A program made the position numbers and the translations under genes. The notes beneath the pieces are model-generated. The model made no database searches. It saw nothing but the letters and a program-made list of their open reading frames with translations, and was not told where the DNA came from. A stretch of 64,000 nt of DNA from Mycolicibacterium boenickei (lineage in GTDB: Bacteria; Actinomycetota; Actinomycetes; Mycobacteriales; Mycobacteriaceae), in contig NZ_AP022579.1 of assembly GCF_010731295.1 (NCBI RefSeq), positions 62,001 through 126,000 on the forward strand. Reading direction: 5' to 3'. Positions 9,384-18,607 of this stretch are shown here, piece by piece (position 1 is the first letter of the stretch; each line of letters opens with the position of its first letter).

Positions 9384-12300
9384 CAGCGCAGCCCTCCTTT
9401 CGCGTCCTCGGGTGTGAGGGCGAAGACCACCGCAGCGGCAGTGGTGTGGGGTTTGACGTCGGCGTAGCGGTCGGTGATGGCCGCGATCTCGCGGGCCTCC
9501 TCATCGTCGAGTTCATCGAGACGGCGCTGCATCGAGTCGATGTCGCGGCGCCACTGCTTCTGCTGGTCGTCGGCCCAGAGCATGGCTTGGGCTTCGGCTT
9601 CCTTGCTACGCAATAGATCCAGCGATTCGCCCAGATTGGCCCGGAACGCTGCGAAGATGTCGCGGGCCCGTTGAATATCGGACGCCCGGCGTTTGTCTAG
9701 TTGCTCCAGTACGCGGGTGTGCCGGCGGTCGGCGCGAGCGTGCATCGACTCCTCCAAGCGCGCCCTTAACGGTGCATCCGTGGCGTTCCAGATATCACAC
9801 AGGTCGTCGCGTACTCGGCGGCTGGCCAGGGCGAGATGGTCGCCGTCGAGGGCATGATCGAGGGCGTGTTCGGCTTTCTCCTCGGCCATAGCGCGCCGGC
9901 CCTTTAGCCGCACACCGACGAGGAACACTTCCTCGTGCAACCGCACCCCGCCCCGACCGACGAGCACCATGCGGGTCACGGCAGCCACGAACGACTCAGC
10001 CATATCGTCGATCACCGCTGCGGTGACACGGTTGAGGGTGGAATCCACACTCCACAGCGAGCGGCGCAGTAGCCGTTGCGCTTTCTGCACGATCGGATGT
10101 CCGAGGTGCACGTACACCAGATCGGCCCGTCCTTCAGCGGCAGTCGGGTCGAACGTAATTGGCCGTAGCACATCAGGTTTCAGTCGGGTAGCCAAGCCTT
10201 TCAAGGTGCCTTGCCATGCGGGACTCAACGGGGGCATCTCGAACACGTCGGCGTCGGTGTCGGCGTCGCCGACCGGCTCCAACGGAAGTTGATGGTTGAT
10301 CCGCAATGCTGTGTCAACCACGCGACGCAGGTTCTGCGGTTCCAGATGCAGATCGGCGCGCGACGAGTCGTATCCGCGCTCCAACTCGGTGAGTCGCGTG
10401 TTGAGTTCGATTCCGCCGGCCAGCGCTTCCTGGATCACCTTGTTGCCGTCGATCCCCTTAGCTTTACGCTTGGCCGGTGCGCGGCGGGCGAAGTGCTCTT
10501 GGATCTCGTCACCGATCACCTGGTTGGCTGATCCCAGGTCCACCTCGACCTGGGCGATCTTCTTAGCGATGCGCGCCATGAAGTTCGCGTCGGCGGCGTA
10601 AGTGGAGGACTTGTCGTCGGGCACGAAATGAAACACTTCGGGCGTTTCGGCCTGCCCGTAGCGGTCGATGCGGCCAATCCGCTGTTCAAGCCGCGACGGG
10701 TTGAACGGGATGTCGAAGTTCACCAGCCGGTGGCAGTGGGTTTGTAGGTCGATGCCTTCGCCTGCGGCATCGGTGGCCAGCAGCACCCGCACCGGTTCCT
10801 CCGTCGGGTCCGCCGTGAACTGCGATCGGATGTATTCCCGGTCCTCGGGGGGTGTCGCGCCTTCAATGACAGCCAGGCGGTCTGCGTAGCCGCGCTGTAC
10901 CAGCACCCGCTGTAGCCAGCCGAGTGTGTGCGCGTATTCGGTGAACACCACGACCCGCTCGTTGGACCAGTGGGTGCCGTCGGGCCGGCACACTGCATCC
11001 AGGAAAGTGAGCAACCGCTCCAGTCGTGAATCGGGTCGGCCTTCGTAGCTCAAGCCCCAGTCGGCGAGCGTCTGCAGCTGACCGGGCTCGGCAGCGCTCA
11101 GCGGATCGGACGCCTTAGACTCCCGCAGCCGCTCGGCCTCATCGTGCTCCCACAGACCTTCTTCCTCGTCGGCCTGGCCTTCGCCGAAGATGTCGTCGTA
11201 CTCGTCGTCGCGCAGGCCGCGCCCAGCTCGCGTGTCGCGGTAGTGGCTGATCGTCATCCCGAAGGCGAACGGGCTGGACAGGAACCGCTTCTTGAGCAGC
11301 ATGGTCACGATGTCGCCGCCCGGTTTCGTGCCATTCTGCTTGGCGCTGCGGGTAACGATCTCATCGAGCAGGGAGAACATCTCCTGTTCGCTGTCCTCGG
11401 GCGTGAAGTCGAGGATGTTTACCTGGCGATCTTTGAATCCTTTGCCTTTGAGATCGCGCTTGAGTCGGCGCACCGTCACGTCCTTGAGTGCGGTGGCGTC
11501 TAGCAACGCGCCGCGAGAGAACCGGCGCGGGTCGATCATCTCCATCAGCGCGGTGAACGATTCCGGGTAGCCGTTGTGCGGCGTCGCGCTCAAGAACAGG
11601 CGGTGCTCGCATGTCTCGGCGAGCTGGCGAACAGCGACGGTCCGCTGGGTGTCCACTGAATAGCCGCGCCCGCCAGCGATGGTCGAGGGGCTCGACGGCG
11701 CGACATGGTGAGCCTCATCGACGATGAGCATGTCGAAGGCGAACCTTTTTCCTAGCTTCGGGTTTTTGGCCTGGGCGTAGACGTCGCGCAGCAGACGCTG
11801 GCAACGCACCTGCGGAAGCCAGGCCATGGACACGATCACCCGTGGGTATAGCTGGAAGGGGTTGGCATGCAGGCCGTGGGTGCGACGAACGTCAGACATC
11901 AGCTCGCTGTTGACGATGACGAATTGCAGGCCAAACTTGTCCCGCATCTCGTCTTGCCATTTCAGCGCCAAGCTCGGCGGGCACACGATCACCGCGGTAC
12001 GGGCACGATGCCGTAGAAAGAGTTCCTGCACGACCAGGCCTGCCTCGATGGTCTTGCCCAAGCCGACGTCGTCGGCAAGCAGGAGGTTTGTCCGCGGGCT
12101 GGTCAGTGCGCGGCGCAGTGGTTCGAGTTGGTAGGCCTCCACGGTGACCCCCGACCAGAAGGGCGCCTGGTAGCGGTTCGGATCTGCCGAGGTTACCGCG
12201 CCCCATCGCATCGCGTCGATGAAGCCGGCCAAGGTGACGGGATCGTCGAAACCTTCGGGGTTGATGTGCTCGGGTAGTCCCTGCGGTGGCGTGACCGTTT

Positions 12301-12931
12301 TACCGACCTCGAGCTCCCAAATCACTGACAGCTGCTCTCCAAGACGATCTTCGTCGAGCGACTGCAGGTCGACAACGTGATTGAGCTTCGCGGCAGCATC
12401 GTCAGCGGGGCTGAGCGGCAGACCCTGCGCCTGGACGTTGGCGACCGCCCAAGTCGAGCCGCGGACCTCTACAACCTGGCCGGGTTCGGGCAAGGGCGGC
12501 GCAACGACAGACACAGGTGATCCTCCGGTAGGTGGGGCGAGCCGATCAGTATCGCTGTTCGCACCGACGACCGCGCGGATGGTCTCCTCAGACACTCCGA
12601 AATGTTCGGCGGATTGTTTGACGGCATGCGCTGCAGCACTTTGTCTGCGATTGGCATCGACTGCCGAGGTCGCAGCGCTGAAGTCCCGTCGGATCTTGTT
12701 TCGCTGGCCTGACGTCAGTAGATCCTCGGGCAGTGCTGCTGGCAGATCGTTGTGGACCAGGGACTCGATGGTGTCGTAGGAGATGCCGTACTTTGCTTCG
12801 AGCTGCGCGCAGGTGTTACGCATGGCCCATTCGATGCCATGCTCGTCGATCGCCCCTTGGACGGCTCGACGAATTGTCGACCGTTGTCCCGGCGACAGAT
12901 GGTCAGCCTCTAGCGCGGATGGATCCCCCAC
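9383..12931 (-). CDS. drmD: DISARM SNF2-family helicase DrmD
   Basis: 1182 residues and the first gene of the DISARM operon, which marks class 1. The SNF2 motifs are DDVGLGKTIEAGLV near residue 289 (Walker A), VDEAHH near 405 (motif II), FLSATPHNGYP (motif III), FTEYAHTLGWL, ATDAAGEGIDLQ and RIGRIDRYGQ near 755 (motif VI). A charged, coiled-coil-like C-terminal tail of about 200 residues follows. The chosen start is a GTG at 12931; I see no strong Shine-Dalgarno before it, so a nearby start remains possible. The promoter region is shared with the divergent gene beginning at 13005. Confidence 0.92.
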   Translation of the reverse strand: MGDPSALEADHLSPGQRSTIRRAVQGAIDEHGIEWAMRNTCAQLEAKYGISYDTIESLVHNDLPAALPEDLLTSGQRNKIRRDFSAATSAVDANRRQSAAAHAVKQSAEHFGVSEETIRAVVGANSDTDRLAPPTGGSPVSVVAPPLPEPGQVVEVRGSTWAVANVQAQGLPLSPADDAAAKLNHVVDLQSLDEDRLGEQLSVIWELEVGKTVTPPQGLPEHINPEGFDDPVTLAGFIDAMRWGAVTSADPNRYQAPFWSGVTVEAYQLEPLRRALTSPRTNLLLADDVGLGKTIEAGLVVQELFLRHRARTAVIVCPPSLALKWQDEMRDKFGLQFVIVNSELMSDVRRTHGLHANPFQLYPRVIVSMAWLPQVRCQRLLRDVYAQAKNPKLGKRFAFDMLIVDEAHHVAPSSPSTIAGGRGYSVDTQRTVAVRQLAETCEHRLFLSATPHNGYPESFTALMEMIDPRRFSRGALLDATALKDVTVRRLKRDLKGKGFKDRQVNILDFTPEDSEQEMFSLLDEIVTRSAKQNGTKPGGDIVTMLLKKRFLSSPFAFGMTISHYRDTRAGRGLRDDEYDDIFGEGQADEEEGLWEHDEAERLRESKASDPLSAAEPGQLQTLADWGLSYEGRPDSRLERLLTFLDAVCRPDGTHWSNERVVVFTEYAHTLGWLQRVLVQRGYADRLAVIEGATPPEDREYIRSQFTADPTEEPVRVLLATDAAGEGIDLQTHCHRLVNFDIPFNPSRLEQRIGRIDRYGQAETPEVFHFVPDDKSSTYAADANFMARIAKKIAQVEVDLGSANQVIGDEIQEHFARRAPAKRKAKGIDGNKVIQEALAGGIELNTRLTELERGYDSSRADLHLEPQNLRRVVDTALRINHQLPLEPVGDADTDADVFEMPPLSPAWQGTLKGLATRLKPDVLRPITFDPTAAEGRADLVYVHLGHPIVQKAQRLLRRSLWSVDSTLNRVTAAVIDDMAESFVAAVTRMVLVGRGGVRLHEEVFLVGVRLKGRRAMAEEKAEHALDHALDGDHLALASRRVRDDLCDIWNATDAPLRARLEESMHARADRRHTRVLEQLDKRRASDIQRARDIFAAFRANLGESLDLLRSKEAEAQAMLWADDQQKQWRRDIDSMQRRLDELDDEEAREIAAITDRYADVKPHTTAAAVVFALTPEDAKGGLR

Positions 12932-12970
12932 GGATCATCACGGTAGTTGGGCCTCCACCACATGTCCGGG

Positions 12971-13013
12971 TTTCCACACCGTCCCCGCAGGAGCATTTTG
13001 ACGAGTGTGGAAA
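12971..13013. promoter_or_regulatory. Inverted repeat in the DISARM divergent promoter
   Basis: TTTCCACAC (12971-12979) and GTGTGGAAA (13005-13013) form a perfect 9 bp inverted repeat with a 25 bp spacer. It lies in the only intergenic gap between drmD and the divergent metallopeptidase-HicA gene, and its right arm covers that gene's GTG start. The layout suggests an operator controlling one or both directions. No regulator gene is visible nearby, so the binding protein is unknown; one of the two divergent products could be autoregulatory. Confidence 0.5.
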
Positions 13014-14162
13014 TATTCGCATGTGGCTGACACTCTCTCACTTCCTGAAGTAGTCGACACCCTTGTTGAGATGGACCTTGTCGACCTGGATAACGAGGGT
13101 CCATGGCCCGGCGACCCAGAAGACTCCGATGTGTACGAACCCGACTGGACGCAGGTCCACCCAGCCGACTCCGACATCGGCGTGCCGCTTGACTGGGGGC
13201 ACGGGCGGTCGACCTTCTATGACGAAATCCAGCGGCGCGCAAGCGCGGGTTTCACGGTTCCTCCCCCGGACGTGCTGGACGCCTTAGCGTGGTACACACC
13301 GATTCATTATTTCGGCCTTGGCTCGGCGATCTACATTCGTGAGTCAGCCGTCTTCGACGTCGCCGGCGCAATCCTCAATCGATTGCCGAGGCCTGAGCGC
13401 GAGGTGCCCGAGAACGTCGACGGGGCTTCGCGCGCAGCACTGTCGGTGCTCTACCTACACGAGGCGTACCACCACAAGATCGAATCGCTCGCGATCCGAT
13501 TCGAGGTTGTGGAGCGCACCCGTCGCTACCTCCCGTACTCGAAGTCGGTCTACATCCCACTCATCGAGCAAGGATCTGATGGCGTACTCGAAGAGGCACT
13601 TGCGTGTGCGGAGATGTACCGCCGCTTCAAGACTGAACAGCTCTACCGCCGAGGCGTGCCGAAGATTGTCCGGGACGCCACACTGGCAATGCTGCCGGAG
13701 TGGTTCCGGACCCTTCCGCCCAGCTACCGCGAAGCGTGCCGATATCTCCGCAACCCAACGTTCGACGACGCGCAACGAATTCTGATGAGCCAAGTTCAGG
13801 AAGGTGCGGCCGAACCCAAGCGCGCGGCCATCGAGTGGAACCTGACGCCGCACATGTCCCGCGGATTGTTTAACTGCCAAACCATTACCCACGTACTTGT
13901 TCCGAAAGGCCAGACGCCGATCCTGCCCTGGATCGGCCTCACTCCTGCACTCCCCTCAATAAGCAGCAGAAAGGCCATCCGATATCTGGAAGATCAAGGG
14001 TGGAAAGTGGACCCAGGCCGCGGCAAGGGATCGCACGTGCGACTCAAACTCATTGGAAAGCAACCGCTTACGATCCCCGTGAACCGAGAGTCACTATCTC
14101 CTCCTGTTTTGAAGTCCGTCGCGAACGCGCTGGGCATTCGGCTCGCTGATCTGGAGTTCTAG
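13005..14162 (+). CDS. HEXXH metallopeptidase-like protein with C-terminal HicA-like domain
   Basis: 385 residues, not a family I can name as a whole. The middle carries an HEAYHH zinc-protease-type motif (His152, Glu153, His156), followed about 40 residues later by EEALA (Glu196/197), the arrangement of a gluzincin site with a downstream Glu ligand. Residues ~317-385 look like a HicA mRNA-interferase fold: SSRKAIRYLEDQGW, then GKGSHVRLK with His344 at the position of the HicA catalytic His, then TIPVNRESLSPPVLKSVANA. No HicB antitoxin gene is adjacent. The GTG at 13005 has AGGAG 11 bases upstream; a GTG at 13023 is the alternative. Thirteen bases separate it from the next gene, so they are probably co-transcribed. 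Function is inferred only. Confidence 0.72.
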   Translation: MWKYSHVADTLSLPEVVDTLVEMDLVDLDNEGPWPGDPEDSDVYEPDWTQVHPADSDIGVPLDWGHGRSTFYDEIQRRASAGFTVPPPDVLDALAWYTPIHYFGLGSAIYIRESAVFDVAGAILNRLPRPEREVPENVDGASRAALSVLYLHEAYHHKIESLAIRFEVVERTRRYLPYSKSVYIPLIEQGSDGVLEEALACAEMYRRFKTEQLYRRGVPKIVRDATLAMLPEWFRTLPPSYREACRYLRNPTFDDAQRILMSQVQEGAAEPKRAAIEWNLTPHMSRGLFNCQTITHVLVPKGQTPILPWIGLTPALPSISSRKAIRYLEDQGWKVDPGRGKGSHVRLKLIGKQPLTIPVNRESLSPPVLKSVANALGIRLADLEF

Positions 14163-14183
14163 CGGTGAAGAAACGTGCCGCCA

Positions 14184-15248
14184 ATGACTAAGCCGTCCCC
14201 AGCAACCGCGTTGGCCGGGACGCCAGGCACCCGAACGATTCAGATCGCATGCGACGAATCCGGTTCTGAGGGCGAGAATCTGATCGAAGGCAGCTCACGG
14301 ATCTTCGCCCATGGCAGCACAGACCTCGACCCAGGTACCGCATCTCAGCTAATCGATGAACTTCGGGAGGCCGTGAAATTCAAGGGCCTTGAACTGAAAT
14401 CAACGACGCTGCTACAGAATGCCTCTCGACGGGCCGCGCTACTGAATACGCTCACGCCAGGCGGACCCCTCTCGGGCCGTGCGAAGTTTCTGGTGATCGA
14501 CAAGTGGTACATGGCGGCGGCCAAGGTAATCGACCTGGTGATCGAGGAGGATGCCTACGCGAAGGGCATCGACATCTACGGTACCGGGGAGGCCTATCGG
14601 ATGGCGCAGGTGCTGATTCAGGAAGGGCCCCGCGCGTTCGGCGAGAGGCGTATGCAAAAGCTGCTCGGCGACTTCGTATCGTTTGTGCGTCGCAAACAGC
14701 GGGGAGGCGCGAAAACGACTGAGGCTGAGTTGCTTCAGACGATCGATGATCTCCGACTTAGGAACAACCGCCGCAGTGTTACCGCCATCATGCAACGGCT
14801 GTGGGAGGGTAGGCATTACCTAGCGGGATACGGGCCGGACGCCCCCGCAACTAGCATGGGAACGCTGGAACCGATCGTGCCCGCGATCGTCAGTACGGCC
14901 AAAGACTGGCATCAAGTACATCGCATCCCCATTGAGATCGTTCATGATCGCCACGCGGCGTTGACTCCCGCTGCGGTCAAAGACATCTTGGCGGTATCGA
15001 CTGTTAGATTTCCCGGCATGGGCATCCCGCCGCCGATAGCGTCGCTTCAGCAGGTGGATTCGCGTACTGACGCCCGCGTACAAGTGGCCGACCTTGTCGC
15101 AGGGGTAGGCGCGTGGGCTGCTCGCAGCGCCCTCGGCGGGACGCTGCACCCGGAGGAGGCGGACCTCATCCGCGATTTCGTGGTGACCGACTCAATGTGG
15201 GCCGACGTGCCGAGTTGGATGCAACTGTATGGACGGACTCTGCGGTGA
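14184..15248 (+). CDS. DUF3800 domain protein
   Basis: The N-terminal QIACDESGSEGE matches the DESG signature that opens DUF3800, a family with a suspected RNase H-like fold that is frequent in mobile and defence loci. A later acidic patch (QVDSRTDARVQVADLVAGV) is also typical of the family's C-terminal half. The ATG at 14184 fits a purine-rich GAAGAA about 10 bases upstream better than the GTG at 14175 does. It follows the metallopeptidase-HicA gene closely and probably forms a bicistron with it. Catalytic activity is not established from sequence. Confidence 0.75.
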   Translation: MTKPSPATALAGTPGTRTIQIACDESGSEGENLIEGSSRIFAHGSTDLDPGTASQLIDELREAVKFKGLELKSTTLLQNASRRAALLNTLTPGGPLSGRAKFLVIDKWYMAAAKVIDLVIEEDAYAKGIDIYGTGEAYRMAQVLIQEGPRAFGERRMQKLLGDFVSFVRRKQRGGAKTTEAELLQTIDDLRLRNNRRSVTAIMQRLWEGRHYLAGYGPDAPATSMGTLEPIVPAIVSTAKDWHQVHRIPIEIVHDRHAALTPAAVKDILAVSTVRFPGMGIPPPIASLQQVDSRTDARVQVADLVAGVGAWAARSALGGTLHPEEADLIRDFVVTDSMWADVPSWMQLYGRTLR

Positions 15249-15302
15249 AATCATCACCCCCCTTACAGTGCAGCGTTGGCTGCCAATGGCCGCTACCGCA
15301 AC

Positions 15303-16724
15303 CTACCAACTGGCCTTCGCGTAATCCTTCAAGAAGCACCCATACAGATCCTCGCCCAGTTCCCCGCGCACGATCGGGTCATACACGCGCGCAGCACCAT
15401 CCACCAGATCCAGCGGCGCGTGGAAACCTTCTTCGGCCAGCCGCAGCTTCGTCGGGTGCGGACGCTCATCGGTGATCCACCCGGTGTCGACGGCAGTCAT
15501 GAGAATGCCGTCCTGCTCCAGCATCTCCCCGGAACTGGTGCGGGTCAGCATGTTCAGCGCGGCCTTGGCCATGTTGGTGTGCGGATGCCCAGGCCCCTTG
15601 TAGCCGCGGCTGAACTGGCCCTCCATCGCCGACACGTTCACCACGTACTTGCGCCGGGCCGGTGACGCGGCCAGCGCCGGGCGCAGCCGGCTCACCAGAA
15701 TGAACGGCGCGGTCTGGTTGCACAGCTGCACTTCGAGCAGCTCCATCGCGTCGACCTCGTGCACGCGCTGGGTCCAGCTGTTCACTGACGCGGTATCGGG
15801 CAACAGCCCACCCGCATCGATGGCGATCCCGGCGGAGATCCGCTCCGGCGAGGCGCTGCGCGCGGTCAGCGCCAGCTCGGTCAGCGCATGTGGCGCCGGA
15901 TGCTCGCCGAGGCTGCCGGCCAGGGCATGCGGATGCGCGTCACTGACATGGTCGAAGGTGACCACGTCCACCAGAGCCGGCGGCGGGGTGCGCTCGGCCT
16001 CCACCAGCGCGGCATACGAGCCGGGCGGGCGGCGCACCGTCTGCGCCGCGTTGTTGATCAGGATGTCCAGCGGCCCCTGCGCGGCGACCTCATCGGCCAG
16101 GGCCACCACCTGGGCCGGGTCCCGCAGGTCGATCCCCACCACCCGCAGCCGGTGCAACCAGTCGGCACTGTCCTCCATCGCGGCGAAGCGGCGCACCGCG
16201 TCATTGGGGAACCGGGTGGTGATCGTGGTGTGCGCGCCGTCGCGCAGCAGCCGCAGCGCGATGTACATGCCGATCTTGGCGCGCCCGCCGGTGAGCAGGG
16301 CCCGGCGCCCGGTCAGGTCCGTGCGGGCATCGCGCTTGGCCCGGTTGATCGCGGCGCAGTCCGGACAAAGCTGGTGGTAGAAGGCGTCGACGACGGTGTG
16401 GTGGTTCTTGCAGATGTAGCAGGCCCGCGAGCGCAGCAGCGTGCCCGCGCTGGCCCCGACCGCGGTGGACACCAGCGGCAGACCCTGGGTCTCGTCGTCG
16501 ATCCGTCCCGGCGCACCGGTGGCGGTGGCAGCGATGACGGCGCGATCCGCGGCCGCAACCCGATCGCGCGCCGCGGCCCGGCGCACCTTCTTCAACTCCT
16601 TGAACATCTTCGCGGTGGCCTGGCGCACAGCAACGGCGTCGGGGTGCTCGGGAGGCAGCTTGTGCACCTCGGACAGCACCCGCAGGCACGTGCTGAGCTG
16701 GTCAGGGTCGATCGCGTTCACCAT
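15303..16724 (-). CDS. SDR-family oxidoreductase with N-terminal zinc-ribbon-like segment
   Basis: The Rossmann core begins at ALLTGGRAKIGMYIALRLL and continues with DILINNAAQTVRR, both typical of short-chain dehydrogenase/reductases. Before it lies a Cys cluster, CYICKNHHTVV...CPDC, which looks like a zinc ribbon, and a Lys/Arg-rich helix. The protein is about 473 residues, long for an SDR because of this N-terminal addition and an insertion rich in His and Ala. NAD(P) specificity and substrate are unknown. The ATG at 16724 is chosen because the further 18 upstream codons look non-coding. It is convergent with the DUF3800 gene. Confidence 0.8.
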   Translation of the reverse strand: MVNAIDPDQLSTCLRVLSEVHKLPPEHPDAVAVRQATAKMFKELKKVRRAAARDRVAAADRAVIAATATGAPGRIDDETQGLPLVSTAVGASAGTLLRSRACYICKNHHTVVDAFYHQLCPDCAAINRAKRDARTDLTGRRALLTGGRAKIGMYIALRLLRDGAHTTITTRFPNDAVRRFAAMEDSADWLHRLRVVGIDLRDPAQVVALADEVAAQGPLDILINNAAQTVRRPPGSYAALVEAERTPPPALVDVVTFDHVSDAHPHALAGSLGEHPAPHALTELALTARSASPERISAGIAIDAGGLLPDTASVNSWTQRVHEVDAMELLEVQLCNQTAPFILVSRLRPALAASPARRKYVVNVSAMEGQFSRGYKGPGHPHTNMAKAALNMLTRTSSGEMLEQDGILMTAVDTGWITDERPHPTKLRLAEEGFHAPLDLVDGAARVYDPIVRGELGEDLYGCFLKDYAKASW

Positions 16725-16796
16725 GGAAGGGTACGGCGGGTGGGCACAAATCCCCGTATCGAGCGAACCGGCGGCCAAGCGCTGGGGCCCGTGACG

Positions 16797-17237
16797 TCAG
16801 TCGTAGATGACGTCCAACCCGCGCCGCCGAAGGTCGGCCAAGCCGTCGCGCATGCTCTGCAGCTGCTCGGGTGAATGCCCGACCCAGTCGGTGATCTCGC
16901 CGACGATCTTCACCGGCTCACGGGTTCGGTAGGACCGAGTCGGATTCCCGGGCAGCTTCTTGTCGGTCACGTTCGGGTCGTCCTCGATCGCCCCTTCGGG
17001 TTCGACGATGTAAATGCGGCCGCGCCCCTCGCCGACAGCCATCTCGGCACCCCACACCGCGGCATCCAAGGTGCGGGTCACGTACACGTGGTTCATGATC
17101 CGGCCGGCTTGGTAATTCGACTCGCGTCCGGGCACCAGGCGGTCCCCCACCGCCAGGTCGGCCTTGGTGCCGTGCAGCAGCGCACCCGACTCGTGCACCT
17201 CGAACGGTATCGGCGTATTCGTCACAACATCCCCCAT
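16797..17237 (-). CDS. arr: Rifampin ADP-ribosyltransferase Arr
   Basis: 146 residues, the normal length of Arr. Landmarks are FEVHESGALLHGTKADL, RESNYQAGRIMNHVYVT, RGRIYIVEPEG, DDPNVTDKKLPGNPTRSYR and a C-terminal LDVIYD, all highly conserved in mycobacterial Arr. The enzyme uses NAD+ to ADP-ribosylate the ansa-bridge hydroxyl of rifamycins in the cytoplasm and so inactivates them. The ATG at 17237 gives the family N-terminus; upstream in-frame codons do not resemble it. It appears monocistronic, as it usually is in environmental mycobacteria. Confidence 0.95.
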   Translation of the reverse strand: MGDVVTNTPIPFEVHESGALLHGTKADLAVGDRLVPGRESNYQAGRIMNHVYVTRTLDAAVWGAEMAVGEGRGRIYIVEPEGAIEDDPNVTDKKLPGNPTRSYRTREPVKIVGEITDWVGHSPEQLQSMRDGLADLRRRGLDVIYD

Positions 17238-17417
17238 CTCGTCACGGACCGGAAGATTGTGCAGCACGTCAGGGGCCTTGCCGCAAGCCCCACCCCCGGC
17301 CGTATAGTGAGAGTGGGAACGGATCGAAAGTCTTTCGCGCCCAGCCAATCCGATTGAGTCCACCCGTCTCGGAACGGGTCGCATCGATGGCGCCTGCGCA
17401 GCCGGGCCGATGGTCGC

Positions 17418-17423
17418 TAATCT
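17418..17423 (+). promoter_or_regulatory. -10 box for a leaderless transcript
   Basis: TAATCT ends 7 bases before the ATG at 17431, which places the expected transcription start on the A of the start codon. This supports 17431 over the in-frame ATG at 17410. Confidence 0.45.
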
Positions 17424-17430
17424 CTGCACC

Positions 17431-18267
17431 ATGCAGCGACGGGAGCCAACGCTCATCGAGTGGGCACATCAGTACAACGGCTACCAACGACTGGCGGCGG
17501 ACCCAGCCCGCCTCGCAGACGTCCTCCGTCCGGCCATGGACGAATTTCGCAGCACCCGCCAGGTCCCCGAGTGGGCAGGAGTTGACCTACTGCGCGGCTG
17601 GGCCTTCTGGTGCGTCCGCGCCCATCGTCACGGCGGCGGCTACGACCCGATCGAAGAGGTGTTTCCCGAGTTCAACGCGATCATCGCAGCACTGCATCAC
17701 CATTCCGGGGCAACCGACGCCGACCGTCCGCCACTGCGAGCGACACCCTGGCCACATGACGACATCCTTCACGCTTGGTGGGTCGAGCCCAACCGGCTGC
17801 TGGCCGGTGAATACCCGGGTGCCACCACCGCAGAGAAAGCCGAAGCCAAGATCCGCGTGCTCCTCGACGCCGGAATCGACACCATCATCGACCTCACCAC
17901 AGAAGGTGACCGGCTGACGCCCTATCTGGCGCTCCTGCGAGCGGAGGCCGAGAAATCCGGGCGCACAGTGCGGCACTTCGCGCATCCCATTCCCGATTTC
18001 GGCGTCATCGACGACGCCGGCTACGACGCGATCCTGGCGCGCATCCACTCCGAGTTGGACGCCGGCCGCAACGTCTACGTGCACTGCTGGGGCGGGAAGG
18101 GACGGACCGGCACTGTGATCGGATGCCTGCTCGCTGAATCCGGATTGAGCTACGACGACGTCATCGATCGCATCGCCGAATTACGCGCGGGGACAAGAAA
18201 AGCCGCGTTTGTCTGCCCCGAGTCCGCTGCCCAGCGCGACCTTCTGAGAGCTCGCTGCTCCCGGTAG
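17431..18267 (+). CDS. Tyrosine/dual-specificity phosphatase-like protein
   Basis: 278 residues. The C-terminal half carries VHCWGGKGRTGTVIG, the HCX5R phosphatase P-loop, with catalytic Cys219 and Arg225. An upstream LLDAGIDTIIDLTTE segment and an Asp-bearing loop (PIPDFGVIDD) fit a DSP fold with its general acid. Residues 1-~120 form a separate helical region rich in His and Trp that I do not recognise. The substrate may be phosphotyrosine, phosphoserine or a phosphoinositide. The start is chosen for its leaderless -10 box. Confidence 0.8.
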   Translation: MQRREPTLIEWAHQYNGYQRLAADPARLADVLRPAMDEFRSTRQVPEWAGVDLLRGWAFWCVRAHRHGGGYDPIEEVFPEFNAIIAALHHHSGATDADRPPLRATPWPHDDILHAWWVEPNRLLAGEYPGATTAEKAEAKIRVLLDAGIDTIIDLTTEGDRLTPYLALLRAEAEKSGRTVRHFAHPIPDFGVIDDAGYDAILARIHSELDAGRNVYVHCWGGKGRTGTVIGCLLAESGLSYDDVIDRIAELRAGTRKAAFVCPESAAQRDLLRARCSR

Positions 18268-18295
18268 CGCTAACGTTGCGGCGGGAGGGGGCGTC

Positions 18296-18604
18296 ATGGT
18301 TGAAAACTTGCTTGCCGACGGCGGAACCGCATATCAGGTCGGCTCCACGATCAGCGCAATACTCTGGCCGGTTGCGGGCGTGCTGTTGCTGACCGTCGGC
18401 GTTCGCCGCTGGATCGCGCACACCCGATGGGTGCGCCACGACGACGACCGGCTGCTTCACCCGGCAGGTACCGGGCCCGTGGACGATCGGCCGCCGCCTC
18501 AACCGTCGCGCGGGACGGCGTTCATCATCGCGGGTGCGGTGATGCTGAGCATCGGAATTCTCCATCTCGCCGCGCTCGCCATTGGCGCAGGGATGTCGTC
18601 CTAA
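18296..18604 (+). CDS. Small two-helix membrane protein
   Basis: 102 residues with two hydrophobic segments, roughly residues 17-38 (ILWPVAGVLLLTVGV) and 77-100 (FIIAGAVMLSIGILHLAALA), joined by a polar loop. GGGAGGGG lies just upstream of the ATG. I do not recognise the family. It follows the phosphatase gene by 28 bases and may be co-transcribed, although TAACGT at 18271 could be its own -10 box. Confidence 0.6.
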   Translation: MVENLLADGGTAYQVGSTISAILWPVAGVLLLTVGVRRWIAHTRWVRHDDDRLLHPAGTGPVDDRPPPQPSRGTAFIIAGAVMLSIGILHLAALAIGAGMSS

Positions 18605-18607
18605 AGA

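Noticed and set aside
13005..15248. Classic HicAB toxin-antitoxin pair
   Set aside because: The HicA-like domain is fused to another domain and the neighbour is DUF3800, not a HicB antitoxin.
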